DNA of 64,000 nucleotides from Streptomyces sp. 11x1 (GTDB taxonomy: Bacteria; Actinomycetota; Actinomycetes; Streptomycetales; Streptomycetaceae): positions 806,001-870,000 of the forward strand of contig NZ_CP122458.1 of assembly GCF_032598905.1 (NCBI RefSeq), written 5' to 3'. The position numbers were made by a program, and so were the translations under genes. The notes beneath the pieces are model-generated. The model was not told where the DNA came from and searched no databases. It saw only the letters and a program-made list of their open reading frames with translations. Positions 45,093-53,948 of the stretch are shown here, in pieces; the first letter of the stretch is position 1; each line of letters begins with the position of its first letter.

Positions 45093-45971
45093 TCACCGGC
45101 GACTGATGCTGCCGCCGCCGTGGGCACGGCCGAGGGCGTGGAGGTGTTCGAGGGCGTCCAGGACGACGGTCCGGTCGTACCAGGCCAGCCACTCGCCCAC
45201 CTCGGCGCCGGCGACGGCCAACGCCTTGAGCTGAGCTCGCGTCAGCCCCTTCAGCGGGCGCTCGAAATGAGCGGAGACCATGCCCACGCAGAGCCCGGAG
45301 GCGGTGATGAGCGGCACGCTGTGGCACGCCCGGCTGCCCGCGTGGAGGATGGCGGAGCGGGCGTCCTCGCTGAACACCGCGTCCGTCGCCACGTCCTCGA
45401 CGGTCACCTGGGCGACCTCCCGCGCGGCCTTGGCGCAGGAGGTGCCCTCGTCCCCGACGTACGCGAAGAAGTCGACGAAGTCCGGTGTGTGTCCCGTGTG
45501 CCGCTCGATGCGCAGTCCGCCCTCGGTGCGGTCGGCGATCTGCACGTTGCCCATGTCGGTGTCGACGATCGCGAGGGTCTGGCTGAGGACGGCGGTCAGG
45601 ACGCGACTCCGGTTGCCGCGTCCGGCACGGCGGTCCTGTTCCTCATCGAAGCTCAGGGCCGGCTCGGCGTGCCGGGCCCGGCCGGGGAACCACAGCGCGC
45701 CGCGGTCATCGGGACGTGGCGCGCCCACAGCCGCCTCGGCGAGGGTGCGCAGCTTGACGTTGTACTGCTGTGAGGCCCACTGGAGCAGCGCGAACGCGGT
45801 CTCGGCGTCCGGCAGGGCGTAGCGCTCCCGCAGCATGCCCTGGGCCTGGGCGACCAGCGGGCGGCCCTCCATCCGGGTGCGCAGCTGCCGTACCTCGGCG
45901 CGCAGTCGCGCCAGTTCCTGCCGCACCGCCTCGTCGTCGCCGTCCGGCTCCGACCAGGGTCTCGCACGCAT
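45093..45971 (-). CDS. ANTAR and GAF domain regulatory protein
   Basis: Predicted 292 aa. ATG 45971 has GGAAGG upstream; a GTG at 45977 would add two residues. Residues ~15-80 form an ANTAR RNA-binding domain (EVRQLRTRMEGRPLVAQAQ, GMLRERYALPDAETAFALLQ), and ~110-270 a GAF sensor domain (LSQTLAIVDTDMGNVQIADR, GEWLAWYDRT). The order ANTAR-GAF is the reverse of the common GAF-ANTAR. ANTAR proteins act as antiterminators that bind paired hairpins in leader RNA. No candidate target is evident. It is convergent with the serine hydrolase and divergent from the P-loop kinase gene. Confidence 0.9.
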   Translation of the reverse strand: MRARPWSEPDGDDEAVRQELARLRAEVRQLRTRMEGRPLVAQAQGMLRERYALPDAETAFALLQWASQQYNVKLRTLAEAAVGAPRPDDRGALWFPGRARHAEPALSFDEEQDRRAGRGNRSRVLTAVLSQTLAIVDTDMGNVQIADRTEGGLRIERHTGHTPDFVDFFAYVGDEGTSCAKAAREVAQVTVEDVATDAVFSEDARSAILHAGSRACHSVPLITASGLCVGMVSAHFERPLKGLTRAQLKALAVAGAEVGEWLAWYDRTVVLDALEHLHALGRAHGGGSISRR

Positions 45972-46064
45972 GGGCACCTTCCGCTTCGCTCACTTTCCGA
46001 TGACAGCAGAGGTCGTCTGCCCGGTCCGGGCGCGACTACGCCGGGCGGGTCTACCGTCTTCCCC

Positions 46065-46724
46065 ATGCCTGTCACCTTCGACGACCTGCTGCGTCGTGCC
46101 GCCGCCCTGGTCCGCCCCGACCGTCGTGCCCTCCTCGGTGTCGCCGGCGGCCCCGGCGCGGGGAAGACCACTCTGGCCGAGCGGCTGACCCAGGAGCTCA
46201 ACGGCGGCGGCGAGCCCTGGGTCGCCCATGTCCCCATGGACGGTTTCCATCTGGCCGACGTGGAGCTGGACCGCCTGGGCCGCCGGGACCGCAAGGGCGC
46301 GCCGGACACGTTCGACGCGGCGGGGTACGCGGCCCTGCTGGAGCGGTTGCGGGGTGACGAGGACGACGTCGTGTACGCGCCGGGGTTCGAACGGACCCTG
46401 GAGCAGCCGATCGCGGGGTCGATCCCGGTCCCGCCGTCCGCGCGTCTGGTCGTCACCGAGGGGAACTACCTGCTGGTGAACGGGGAGCCCTGGTCGCGGG
46501 TCCGCTCCCACCTGGACGAGGTGTGGTTCTGCGACCTCGACGAGGCCGAACGCGTCCGTCGTCTGGTGGCCCGGCACGAGGAGTTCGGCAAGGGGCACGA
46601 CGAGGCGGTCGACTGGGTGCTGCGTACGGACGAGCGCAATGCGGAGCTGGTGGCGTCGACCAGGCCGTACGCGGACCTGATCGTGCCGGGGTCGGCGATG
46701 CCCGCGGTGGACGCGGGAGCGTAG
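46065..46724 (+). CDS. P-loop nucleoside/nucleotide kinase-like protein
   Basis: Predicted 219 aa. Walker A GGPGAGKTTLAERL lies at residues 28-41; MDGFHLADVELDRLGRRDRK and the VTEGNYLLV motif near residue 128 are typical of the phosphoribulokinase/uridine-kinase-like family (fructose/nucleoside kinase, YfdH-type groups). A lid segment RRLVARHEEFGKGHDEAVDW follows. The substrate is a small sugar or nucleoside. TACCGT is placed 6 bases before ATG 46065, consistent with a leaderless transcript. A hairpin follows (46745-46774). Confidence 0.87.
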   Translation: MPVTFDDLLRRAAALVRPDRRALLGVAGGPGAGKTTLAERLTQELNGGGEPWVAHVPMDGFHLADVELDRLGRRDRKGAPDTFDAAGYAALLERLRGDEDDVVYAPGFERTLEQPIAGSIPVPPSARLVVTEGNYLLVNGEPWSRVRSHLDEVWFCDLDEAERVRRLVARHEEFGKGHDEAVDWVLRTDERNAELVASTRPYADLIVPGSAMPAVDAGA

Positions 46725-46744
46725 GGGCGGCCCGGGGAACGAGA

Positions 46745-46774
46745 CAGCCCGACGTCGTCAGGAACGTCGGGCTG
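46745..46774. terminator. Perfect hairpin terminator between convergent genes
   Basis: CAGCCCGACGT (46745-46755) pairs perfectly with ACGTCGGGCTG (46764-46774) around an 8-base loop, 20 bases past the kinase stop and 34 bases before the end of the convergent hydrolase gene. Confidence 0.75.
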
Positions 46775-46808
46775 CCGGCTCGTGGGGCCCGTGGTGGGGC
46801 CGCGGAGG

Positions 46809-48662
46809 TCAGACTCGCAGGGTCAGTGTCGGTTCGCCCCGGTGGTCGCCCGCCGGATCGCCGATCACGGCGGTGAACGCCTCCGTGCGGACCCTCAGCC
46901 CCTCCGCGACACGGTCGAAGGCGGGGTCGAAGACCTCGCCGGAGCCGCCGTGGCGGACGGCGAAGACGGTGAGGTCGTCCGGCGCGTCCGGCGCGGGGGT
47001 GGCCTCGACGGCCGTGGAGGCGACCAGGTGGGACCAGCCCTCGTCGGGGTTGCCGTAGCCGCGGGGATCGGCGGCGAGGGCGAAGGCGGCGCGCTCCTGG
47101 GTGGTGTCGGCGCGGGCGTCGAAGAACTCCGGGCCCTCGGCGGCCGGATGGGTCAGCCACAGGTCCCCGGCGGAGGCGACGTCGGCGTCCGCGATCCGGC
47201 ACAGGCCCTCGGCGCTGTCCGCCACGTACGGCAGTCCGGCGAGGAGGTACGGCTCCCCGGGCAGGCGCTCGACGGCGACCGTGGTCCACAGCCGGGTGCC
47301 GTCGGTGACGTACAGGGACCGGACGTGCCGCAGGACGTGGTCGCGGGTGACGACGGGCTTGGTGACGAGCTTGGCCGTCAGGCCGTGGGCGCGGACGTCC
47401 CGGACCCGGGTCTCGCCCATGGGGCGGCAGAGCAGGAAGCCGTCGACGACCGGTCCGAAGCCGTGCTGGCGGTTGACGGCGGCGGGGAGGAAGTACGTTC
47501 CGTCGGCCTCGACCAGGGCGGGTGTCATCCTCGAGTCGAAGGCGACCGAGACCCGGCCGGCGCGCAGTTGGTGCCTGACCGGATCGGTGGACGGGGTGCG
47601 GTGCCAGGGCGTGGTGTCCTGGATCTGCCAGATGAGCATCCACGCGAAGTGGCCGTCGACCCCGCCGTCCGGCTTGACCGCGTGCCGGCCCCATCGGGTG
47701 TCGCCCCGGTAGCGGCCCAGGTCGGCGCCGACGCGGTGGCCGAAGTAGCGCAGGCCGAGCACGGACTCGAAGCCGGAGTGCTGCTCGCTGTAGCGGGGGC
47801 CGCCGTTGTCGAAGCCGCCGACCGTGAGGCGCGCGTCGATGTAGCGGGCGACCGCCTCCCCGTCCTCGGCGAAGATCTGCTCGCCGCTCACCAGGTGGGC
47901 CTGAGCGAGGAAGGACAGGGAGATCGGGCCGTAGTTGTTGTCGTAGGCGCCGCCGTGCTCGGGCGGGAGGAGGGCGCCCCGGTCGCGTACCCGGTGGGCA
48001 CGGATCTCCTCGACGTACAGGGCGATGGCCTGCTCGCGGATCCGCCTGCCGTCCTCGGGGGGAAGGTGGTGGGCCAGCATCAGGCCGCCGACGACGCAGC
48101 CGATGGCCTGGTTGCCGGCCTCCTGCGGGTTGAAGAAGGTCGCCTCGGTGAGCCAGCGCCAGTAGCCGAGGCTGGTCTCCCGCAGGGCGTGGATCTGTTC
48201 GTCGGTGAGGAGGCCGTCGGCGAGGTCGAGCAGGTTGACTGCCTGGAGCAGCGCCCAGACGGTGCTCGGCCAGTCGCCGATGGGGTGGGCGCCGGGCGCC
48301 AGGGTGTAACGGGCGTACGGGAAGCCCGAGTCGCGGACCTTGAGGTTCGGGTAGCCGGGGTTGTCGTCGGTGAAGACGCGCTCCCGGAGGTGGAAGTCCG
48401 TGCTGCGGCCGACCGCCTCCGGCAGCCGCGGATCCTTCGTGCGCTGCCAGGCGAGGGCCAGCAGGGAGGTGATGCCGAGGGATGTGTCGCCGATGTCGTC
48501 GACGCAGTCGGGGTGTTCGAGGTTGCCCTCGGGCGTGATCCGCTCCAGGGCCTGCTCGACGACGTCGGCGAGGACCGCGTCGTACGCCTCGGGGCTGTCC
48601 GGCAGGTCGTGCAGCGGGTAGAGCTGGCGCGGGAGATGCACGGGAGGGGACGTGGGGTGCAC
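46809..48662 (-). CDS. Cytoplasmic carbohydrate-active-like protein (alpha-toroid plus beta-sandwich), unknown specificity
   Basis: Predicted 617 aa from GTG 48662, preceded by GAAGGACTGA. The N-terminal half (residues ~30-320) is alpha-helical with GITSLLALAWQRTKDPRLPE, WRWLTEATFFNPQEAGNQAIG, PEHGGAYDNNYGPISLSFLA and PRYSEQHSGFESVLGLRYFG, as in (alpha/alpha) toroid lyases and hydrolases. The C-terminal half looks like a beta-sandwich with HGFGPVVDGFLLCRP. There is no signal peptide. No named family is recognised with confidence. It is the last gene of the sugar ABC operon, so it likely cleaves an imported oligosaccharide. No catalytic residues can be assigned from sequence alone. Confidence 0.75.
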   Translation of the reverse strand: MHPTSPPVHLPRQLYPLHDLPDSPEAYDAVLADVVEQALERITPEGNLEHPDCVDDIGDTSLGITSLLALAWQRTKDPRLPEAVGRSTDFHLRERVFTDDNPGYPNLKVRDSGFPYARYTLAPGAHPIGDWPSTVWALLQAVNLLDLADGLLTDEQIHALRETSLGYWRWLTEATFFNPQEAGNQAIGCVVGGLMLAHHLPPEDGRRIREQAIALYVEEIRAHRVRDRGALLPPEHGGAYDNNYGPISLSFLAQAHLVSGEQIFAEDGEAVARYIDARLTVGGFDNGGPRYSEQHSGFESVLGLRYFGHRVGADLGRYRGDTRWGRHAVKPDGGVDGHFAWMLIWQIQDTTPWHRTPSTDPVRHQLRAGRVSVAFDSRMTPALVEADGTYFLPAAVNRQHGFGPVVDGFLLCRPMGETRVRDVRAHGLTAKLVTKPVVTRDHVLRHVRSLYVTDGTRLWTTVAVERLPGEPYLLAGLPYVADSAEGLCRIADADVASAGDLWLTHPAAEGPEFFDARADTTQERAAFALAADPRGYGNPDEGWSHLVASTAVEATPAPDAPDDLTVFAVRHGGSGEVFDPAFDRVAEGLRVRTEAFTAVIGDPAGDHRGEPTLTLRV

Positions 48663-48710
48663 GGGGATCAGTCCTTCATGCCTGTGGTGGCCATGGTGTG
48701 GTTCATCGGG

Positions 48711-50405
48711 TCACCCGGCGGGGGCGGCCCGGCGGGCACGCAGAGCGAGGGTCAGGGTGTGCGGGCCGAGTCCGCCGAGACAGACGCGGTTGCCGGTCGT
48801 CGCGTCGGTGCCGCCGACCACGGTGTAGTCCTGCCCGGGGTCGTAGCGCAATACGTCGCTCCGGTCCGGTCCGGCGAGCGGTTCGCCCGTCTCGACGGCG
48901 ACCTCGACCCTGATCTCGTCGTCTCCGACGCGGTAGGTCATCGGTCCGGTCGTCAGGCACCAGCGTCCGTCGCCGATCGGTTCGGCGCCCTCAGCCACGC
49001 CGCCCGGCCGGAAGGTCAGTTCGAGGGCCCAGGGCACCCGGGGTCCGCTGATGTCGATCCGCAGGTCTGCGCCGTCGTCCCGCAGGTCCACCTCGACGCG
49101 GGTCGTGTGAGAGACCTCGTCGCGGGGCCGGTCCGGGAAGGCCATGGAGGCCGAGAAACGTCCGTCGTCGACCAGCCGGTACGCGCCGTCGTCCCGTCGC
49201 CGGTCCGCCGGGAGCGGCTGGTAGTAGGCGGCCGTGAGGGTTTGGGTGAGCTCGTACCGGCCGTCGGTGAGCTGTCGCATGTCGGCGGCGCGGAAGGGGC
49301 CCAGGTCGAAGAACCCGCGTGAGAGACGGACCGCGTCGAGGACGGCGTCGCCGGCGAACAGGCGCAGGAAGGTGGGGTTGCAGGCGAGGCCCGAGCGGAC
49401 GCGGCGGTGCTCGGGCACGTCCGAGCCGCCGTACACCACCGTGTGCGCGGTGGGCGAGGCGTGTGCGGCGAGGCGTGCAGTGGCGAGGTACCGGTGGCGC
49501 GGGAGTGTCTCCGGGTCCGGAGCCGGCAGGGCGCGGCACAGGTCCGGGGTGAGGAGGGTCTGGGCGAGCAGGTCGGGGTCGTGGATACCGTCGGCCGCCG
49601 CCAGGCGGGCCGCGCGGGCGAAGTCGCCCCGGCCGGAGCGGATCGCGAGCAGCCGGTAGTGCGGCAGGTAGGGCCACAGCGCGAACGACAGCCTCTGGTC
49701 CTGGCGGCGCGAGTGGACCGTCTCCACCGTGCCGTCCGGCCTGATCAGGTCCAGGGTCGCGGTGAGGTTGCGTTCGACGACGTCCACCAGGTCGGTACGC
49801 CCGAGCACCTCGGCCAGCAACAGCAGCGCCGGGTTGGTCACTATGGACGCGTAGACGGCGCTCCGCTCCGAGTACAGGCCGTCCGCGTCGATGTCGACGC
49901 CCTCGGCGAGCCACTCCTCGGCGCGGGCGAGCAGCCGGTCGTCGGGGAACGACCGGTGCAGACGGGCGAGCGCCGCGCTCAGCTCCCAGCGGTGGTTCGG
50001 GGTGTGCACCCCGCCCGTCAGGAGAGCGCCGGTGGCGGCGTCGGCGATCTCGGCGAGCGCCGCCGTGACGTCGGCCAGTTCGGGCCCCGCGCCCGCGGCG
50101 AGGACGTGCGCGTCGCACACGTCGTTGACGGTGAACGCGGAGTCCGGTGGTGACTGGACGTTGTCGCCGCCCGCGAAGAGGCCGGAGGCCGTCTGCACGG
50201 ACCGCAGGGCACGGAGGTGGGTCAGCGCGGCAGCGACGGCCCGCTCGCTGCCGTGCAGGGCCGACTCCGGCGAGCGGTACGCCGCGACCAGGGTCTTCAC
50301 CCGCCGGGCCAGGGCGCGGTGCGGCTCGATGAAGTCCGCCGACGGGTCGGCCGACCCGTCGGCGGCGCGGGCCGCCGCGCGCACGAATTCGTGGTCGAGC
50401 GGCAC
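48711..50405 (-). CDS. Cytoplasmic heparinase/alginate-lyase-like protein, unknown specificity
   Basis: Predicted 564 aa from GTG 50405; a TTG at 50411 is closer to the GAAGGACTGA ribosome-binding site and is a real alternative. The alpha-helical N-terminal region has TGGVHTPNHRWELSAALARL, EGVDIDADGLYSERSAVYAS and HSRRQDQRLSFALWPYLPHY. The C-terminal part is a beta-sandwich (YELTQTLTAAYYQPLPADRR). The conserved Asn-His-Arg-Trp and Tyr-Ser-Glu-Arg patterns recall heparinase II/III- and alginate-lyase-like polysaccharide lyases, though I cannot place it in a family. It lies 8 bases after the permease gene and 48 before the other hydrolase; no export signal is visible. Confidence 0.72.
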   Translation of the reverse strand: MPLDHEFVRAAARAADGSADPSADFIEPHRALARRVKTLVAAYRSPESALHGSERAVAAALTHLRALRSVQTASGLFAGGDNVQSPPDSAFTVNDVCDAHVLAAGAGPELADVTAALAEIADAATGALLTGGVHTPNHRWELSAALARLHRSFPDDRLLARAEEWLAEGVDIDADGLYSERSAVYASIVTNPALLLLAEVLGRTDLVDVVERNLTATLDLIRPDGTVETVHSRRQDQRLSFALWPYLPHYRLLAIRSGRGDFARAARLAAADGIHDPDLLAQTLLTPDLCRALPAPDPETLPRHRYLATARLAAHASPTAHTVVYGGSDVPEHRRVRSGLACNPTFLRLFAGDAVLDAVRLSRGFFDLGPFRAADMRQLTDGRYELTQTLTAAYYQPLPADRRRDDGAYRLVDDGRFSASMAFPDRPRDEVSHTTRVEVDLRDDGADLRIDISGPRVPWALELTFRPGGVAEGAEPIGDGRWCLTTGPMTYRVGDDEIRVEVAVETGEPLAGPDRSDVLRYDPGQDYTVVGGTDATTGNRVCLGGLGPHTLTLALRARRAAPAG

Positions 50406-50413
50406 GGGCAAGG

Positions 50414-51316
50414 TCAGTCCTTCAGTCCGGCGTTGATGTCGGCGTTCATGACGTAGCGCTGGAAGACCAGGAAGACGGCGATCAGCGGGATCATCGAGAT
50501 CACCGAGGCGCCCAGCAGGACCGACCAGTTGATGTTCTGCGCGCCGACGATGCTCTGGATGCCGATCTGCACGGTGAACTTGTTGGGGTCGTTCAGCATC
50601 AGCAGCGGCCAGATGTAGTCGTTCCACCGCCACTGGAAGGACAGGATGGCGAGGGTGAGCATGATGGGCCGGGAGATCGGCACCATGATCCGCAGGAAGA
50701 TCGACAGCTCACGTGCGCCGTCGATGCGCGCGGCCTCCACGAGTTCGTCGGGAACCGTCAGGAAGAACTGGCGGAACATGAAGCATCCGGTCGCGGTGAG
50801 CACGGCCGGGAGGATGATGCCGGCGAACGAGTTGTAGAGGCCGAGGTCGCGGACCACCAGGAACGACGGGGCGAGCATGACCTCGCCCGGCAGCATCGTG
50901 GTGGCCAGGATGCAGAGGAAGAAGGCCTTGAGCCATCTGTTGTCGTACTTGGCCAACGCGTACCCGGTGCAGCAGCTCACCCCCACCGTGAGGATCGTCG
51001 TGATCACGCACACGATGGTGGTGTTGATGAAGTACTGGGAGAAGTTGGCGCTGTCCCACGCCGCCCTGAATCCCGACAGCGTGGGGTTCTGCGGGATCAG
51101 CGTCAGCGGAACGGAGAACAGGTCGCCGGCCGGCTTGAGGGAGCTGAGGACGAACCACAGCACCGGCAGCCCGTACAGGCACGCCAGGATCCACAGCAGG
51201 GTCGTCGCGGACACCGCCTGCCGGAGACCGCCGCGGCCCCCGCGGCGGGGCGGCTTCTTGGAGACGGTCCGACCGGAACCGGCGTCGACCGGGCGTGGGA
51301 TGTCTGTGGTTGTCAT
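50414..51316 (-). CDS. Carbohydrate ABC transporter permease (MalG-type)
   Basis: Predicted 300 aa with six TM helices. The EAA loop EAARIDGARELSIFLRIMVP (around residue 210) docks the ATPase. The topology and the C-terminal YVMNADINAGLKD, typical of MalG-like proteins, fit. It overlaps the upstream permease gene by four bases (ATGA). It forms the translocation channel with the other permease for the sugar delivered by the 52348-53673 lipoprotein. No ATPase gene is nearby; the housekeeping MsiK-type ATPase probably serves it, as in other Streptomyces sugar systems. Confidence 0.93.
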   Translation of the reverse strand: MTTTDIPRPVDAGSGRTVSKKPPRRGGRGGLRQAVSATTLLWILACLYGLPVLWFVLSSLKPAGDLFSVPLTLIPQNPTLSGFRAAWDSANFSQYFINTTIVCVITTILTVGVSCCTGYALAKYDNRWLKAFFLCILATTMLPGEVMLAPSFLVVRDLGLYNSFAGIILPAVLTATGCFMFRQFFLTVPDELVEAARIDGARELSIFLRIMVPISRPIMLTLAILSFQWRWNDYIWPLLMLNDPNKFTVQIGIQSIVGAQNINWSVLLGASVISMIPLIAVFLVFQRYVMNADINAGLKD

Positions 51317-52224
51317 CGGTTCTCCACCCGCCGGTTGACGATCAGCTGGATGATCGCGACGGCCATCAGGATGAGCATGAGCACGAACGACGCGGCGCTC
51401 GCGTAGCCGATCTGGCCCCGCTTGAAGCCGGTCTCGTAGATGTACTGCACCAGCAGGTTGTTCGACGTGCCGGGTCCGCCGTTGTTGAGGGCGACGAACA
51501 CCGGGTACTCCTTCATCGCGTTGATCGTGTTGAGCAGGATGACGATGAACGAGGTGGGCGCGATGCTCGGCAGGGTGATGCTGAAGAACTGGCGCCAGGG
51601 GCCGGCGCCGTCGAGCGAGGCGGCCTCGTAGTACGACACCGGCACGTTCTTGATCGCCGCGATGAACAGCAGCATGGTGAAGCCCGTCCAGGCCCAGGCC
51701 GACGCCATCACCACCACGAGCAGCGAGAGGTCCGCGTTCGACTGCCACGGAACGGCGTCTCCGCCGAACTTCTCGATGACGTAGTTGACCAGTCCGAAGT
51801 TCTCACCGAACATCCACCGCCACAGGACACCCACGACGATGGGCGACAGCAGCCACGGGATGAAGAAGAGGACACGGGCGACCGACCCGCCCTTGGCGTG
51901 CTTGCTCACCACCAGGTTGGCGGCGAGCAGCGAGACCACGAAGTTCAGCGGGACGAAGAGGACGGTGTACAGCAGCGTCCGGGTCAGCGCGTCGTAGAAG
52001 GTGGAGTCCCCGAGCAGGTTGTCGTAGTTGTCCAGTCCGATGAACTGGAACGCCCCCACGCCTGTGTAGTTGGTGAAGGAGTAGACGAGCCCGATCACCG
52101 CCGGCCAGACGAAGAACAGCGAGAAGAGCACGACATTGGCCGCGATGAGCACGAGCGGCGCAAGGGTGTACTTGCTGCGTCTCCTGGGCGGGCTCGCGGA
52201 CACGGCCGAGGCGCGTTTGGTCAT
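51313..52224 (-). CDS. Carbohydrate ABC transporter permease (MalF-type)
   Basis: Predicted 303 aa with six TM segments (for example KYTLAPLVLIAANVVLFSLF near the N-terminus and IGYASAASFVLMLILMAVAI near the C-terminus). The EAA-type loop YYEAASLDGAGPWRQFFSIT lies around residue 200, and LGDSTFYDALTRTLLYTVLF is the usual internal helix. It partners with the downstream MalG-like permease, with which it overlaps by 4 bases. The start ATG 52224 is separated from the solute-binding protein gene stop by 123 bases containing a GC-rich hairpin-like stretch. Confidence 0.93.
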   Translation of the reverse strand: MTKRASAVSASPPRRRSKYTLAPLVLIAANVVLFSLFFVWPAVIGLVYSFTNYTGVGAFQFIGLDNYDNLLGDSTFYDALTRTLLYTVLFVPLNFVVSLLAANLVVSKHAKGGSVARVLFFIPWLLSPIVVGVLWRWMFGENFGLVNYVIEKFGGDAVPWQSNADLSLLVVVMASAWAWTGFTMLLFIAAIKNVPVSYYEAASLDGAGPWRQFFSITLPSIAPTSFIVILLNTINAMKEYPVFVALNNGGPGTSNNLLVQYIYETGFKRGQIGYASAASFVLMLILMAVAIIQLIVNRRVENR

Positions 52225-52347
52225 CTTCCTGACTCCGTGCTGGTGGATTGAGTTCCGGTGGGCTCAGGACCTGAGCCCGGCATCACGCGGGCCCGGGGCC
52301 CGGGCGGCGGCGTCTCGAACCCGCCGCCCGGGACTGTCGGCCTACGC

Positions 52348-53673
52348 TCAGCCGCCGACCTGCTGGTTGTAGCCCGCCACGATGTTCTCCAGGGCCTTGT
52401 CCGACGACTGCTGGCCGTTGATCGCCTTGCCGAGCTCCGTCTTGGTCGGGTCCTCGGCGAGGCTCTTGCCCTTCAGCACCCAGTTCGTCTGCGCGCTGTT
52501 GAAGTAGCCGGAGATCGGGTCGTAGAGCGGGATGGACTCGTTGTAGAGCTTGAACGCCGCCTGTGCCGCCTCGGACTTGAAGGGGTACTTCGGGTTCAGA
52601 CCGCTCTCGACCGGCAGGAAGCCGGAGGTCTCGCACAGCGTCCTGTAGTGGTCGGGCTCGTACAGCCAGGACAGGAACTTCTTCGCGGCGCCGGCCGCGT
52701 CGGCGTTGTTGTTGAAGCCGACCGTCATGCCGCCGCTGTTGACGTCACTGGCCTGCACCGGCTGGGCGGGGGTCGGGACGCTCGCCCACTCGAACTTGGT
52801 GATGCTCTCCGAGTAGGCGGCGACCTGCCACACGCCGGACCAGTAGGCGACGACGTCACCGCTCTGGAACATGGCCGACGGGTCGGCGCCGCTGGTCCAC
52901 ACCGACTTCGGCATGGTCTTGTCGTCGTTCCAGCCGACGAAGGTCTTCACGGCCTTCTTGGTCGCGTCGTCCACCGAGAACTTGCCGGAGTCGTCGGCGT
53001 GGACGTACTTGCCGCCCATCTCGTAGACCATGGCGCGCAGCCGGGACGGCGACGGGTCGAAGGTCAGGGAGTACTTGGCCTTGGTCTTCTCCTGGACCTC
53101 GTTCGCCGCCTTGATGAACTCGTCCCAGGTCCAGGTCTTGTCGGGGGAGGTCGGGTAGTCGACGCCGGCCTTCTCGAAGAGCGACTTGTTGATGAACATG
53201 CCGGACGCGGTGACGTCCGAGGGGATGGACAGCACCTTCCCGGACGAGTCCTTGGCCAGGAAGTTGGCGTTGATCTTGTTCGCCTTGTTGTCGGCGATGT
53301 CGCTGAGGTCGATCAGCTTGTTCGACCAGATCGGGTCGAGCGCCGGCACGGCCGCCACGTCGGGGAGCGAGTTGGCCTGCGCGGAGTTGCGCAGCTTCGT
53401 CGTGTAGCCCTCGTAGGGGATGTTGACGAGCTTGACCTTGACGCCGGTCTCCTTCTCGTACTGCGCCACCATCTTCTTCCAGCCCGCGTCCTGCCCCGGA
53501 ACCGTGGAGATCCAGAACGTCAGCGACTTGGAGGTACCGCCCGAGTCGGACTCCCCTCCTCCACAGGCGGAGAGCAACAGTGCGGCCGCCGAGACTCCGG
53601 CAGCGAGGGGAACCAGGCGGCGCGTACCGCCGCGGCCGAGTCGGCTGGAGCGCCGCACACCCACAGTGGTCAT
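52348..53673 (-). CDS. Sugar ABC transporter lipoprotein (extracellular solute-binding, family 1)
   Basis: Predicted 441 aa from ATG 53673. A lipoprotein signal peptide ends in the lipobox LLLSAC, with the lipidated Cys near residue 37, followed by GGGESDSGGTS. The mature protein has family 1 hallmarks: LTFWISTVPGQDAGWKKMV, YEGYTTKLRNSA, PDVAAVPALDPIWSNKLID, and KTWTWDEFIKAANEVQEKTK. It should capture an oligosaccharide at the cell surface for the two permeases. The 275-base upstream region has hairpins (53823-53866) and a LacI/CcpA-type palindrome (53906-53919). Confidence 0.93.
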   Translation of the reverse strand: MTTVGVRRSSRLGRGGTRRLVPLAAGVSAAALLLSACGGGESDSGGTSKSLTFWISTVPGQDAGWKKMVAQYEKETGVKVKLVNIPYEGYTTKLRNSAQANSLPDVAAVPALDPIWSNKLIDLSDIADNKANKINANFLAKDSSGKVLSIPSDVTASGMFINKSLFEKAGVDYPTSPDKTWTWDEFIKAANEVQEKTKAKYSLTFDPSPSRLRAMVYEMGGKYVHADDSGKFSVDDATKKAVKTFVGWNDDKTMPKSVWTSGADPSAMFQSGDVVAYWSGVWQVAAYSESITKFEWASVPTPAQPVQASDVNSGGMTVGFNNNADAAGAAKKFLSWLYEPDHYRTLCETSGFLPVESGLNPKYPFKSEAAQAAFKLYNESIPLYDPISGYFNSAQTNWVLKGKSLAEDPTKTELGKAINGQQSSDKALENIVAGYNQQVGG

Positions 53674-53822
53674 CTTCGATCCCTTGTTTCGTCGTATGGG
53701 GACAGAGCACGGCGCCGACCGAGGCGGCACGGGTGCAGTTTGCAGAAAACGTCGCTCTCCGGGCGCGGCCTCGCCCGGCCGCGTCTCACGCGGGGCGGGC
53801 TCCCCAGCCGTTCTGGCTGTCA

Positions 53823-53866
53823 CCGCACGGGCACGCCCTCGTGCGGTTGCCGTACGTCGCGTACGG
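53823..53866 (-). other. Two adjacent hairpins in the leader of the sugar ABC operon
   Basis: CCGCAC (53823-53828) pairs with GTGCGG (53841-53846), with extra internal pairing, and CCGTAC (53850-53855) pairs with GTACGG (53861-53866) around a 5-base loop. They lie 150-190 bases upstream of the lipoprotein start. They could be leader RNA structure or just GC-rich palindromes. Confidence 0.35.
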
Positions 53867-53905
53867 GCGGGATGGCTCGCCCCAAGTCGGCGTCCCGGCC
53901 GACTT

Positions 53906-53919
53906 AGAAAGCGCTTGTC
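53906..53919. promoter_or_regulatory. LacI/CcpA-like palindrome upstream of sugar ABC operon
   Basis: AGAAAGCGCTTGTC contains the perfect palindrome AAGCGCTT at 53909-53916. This resembles LacI-family operator cores (TGAAAGCGCTTTCA). It is located between the ROK gene and the solute-binding protein gene, 233-246 bases upstream of the latter's start. Confidence 0.45.
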
Positions 53920-53948
53920 CGGACATTGGCAGATGCCGGTGGAGTCCG

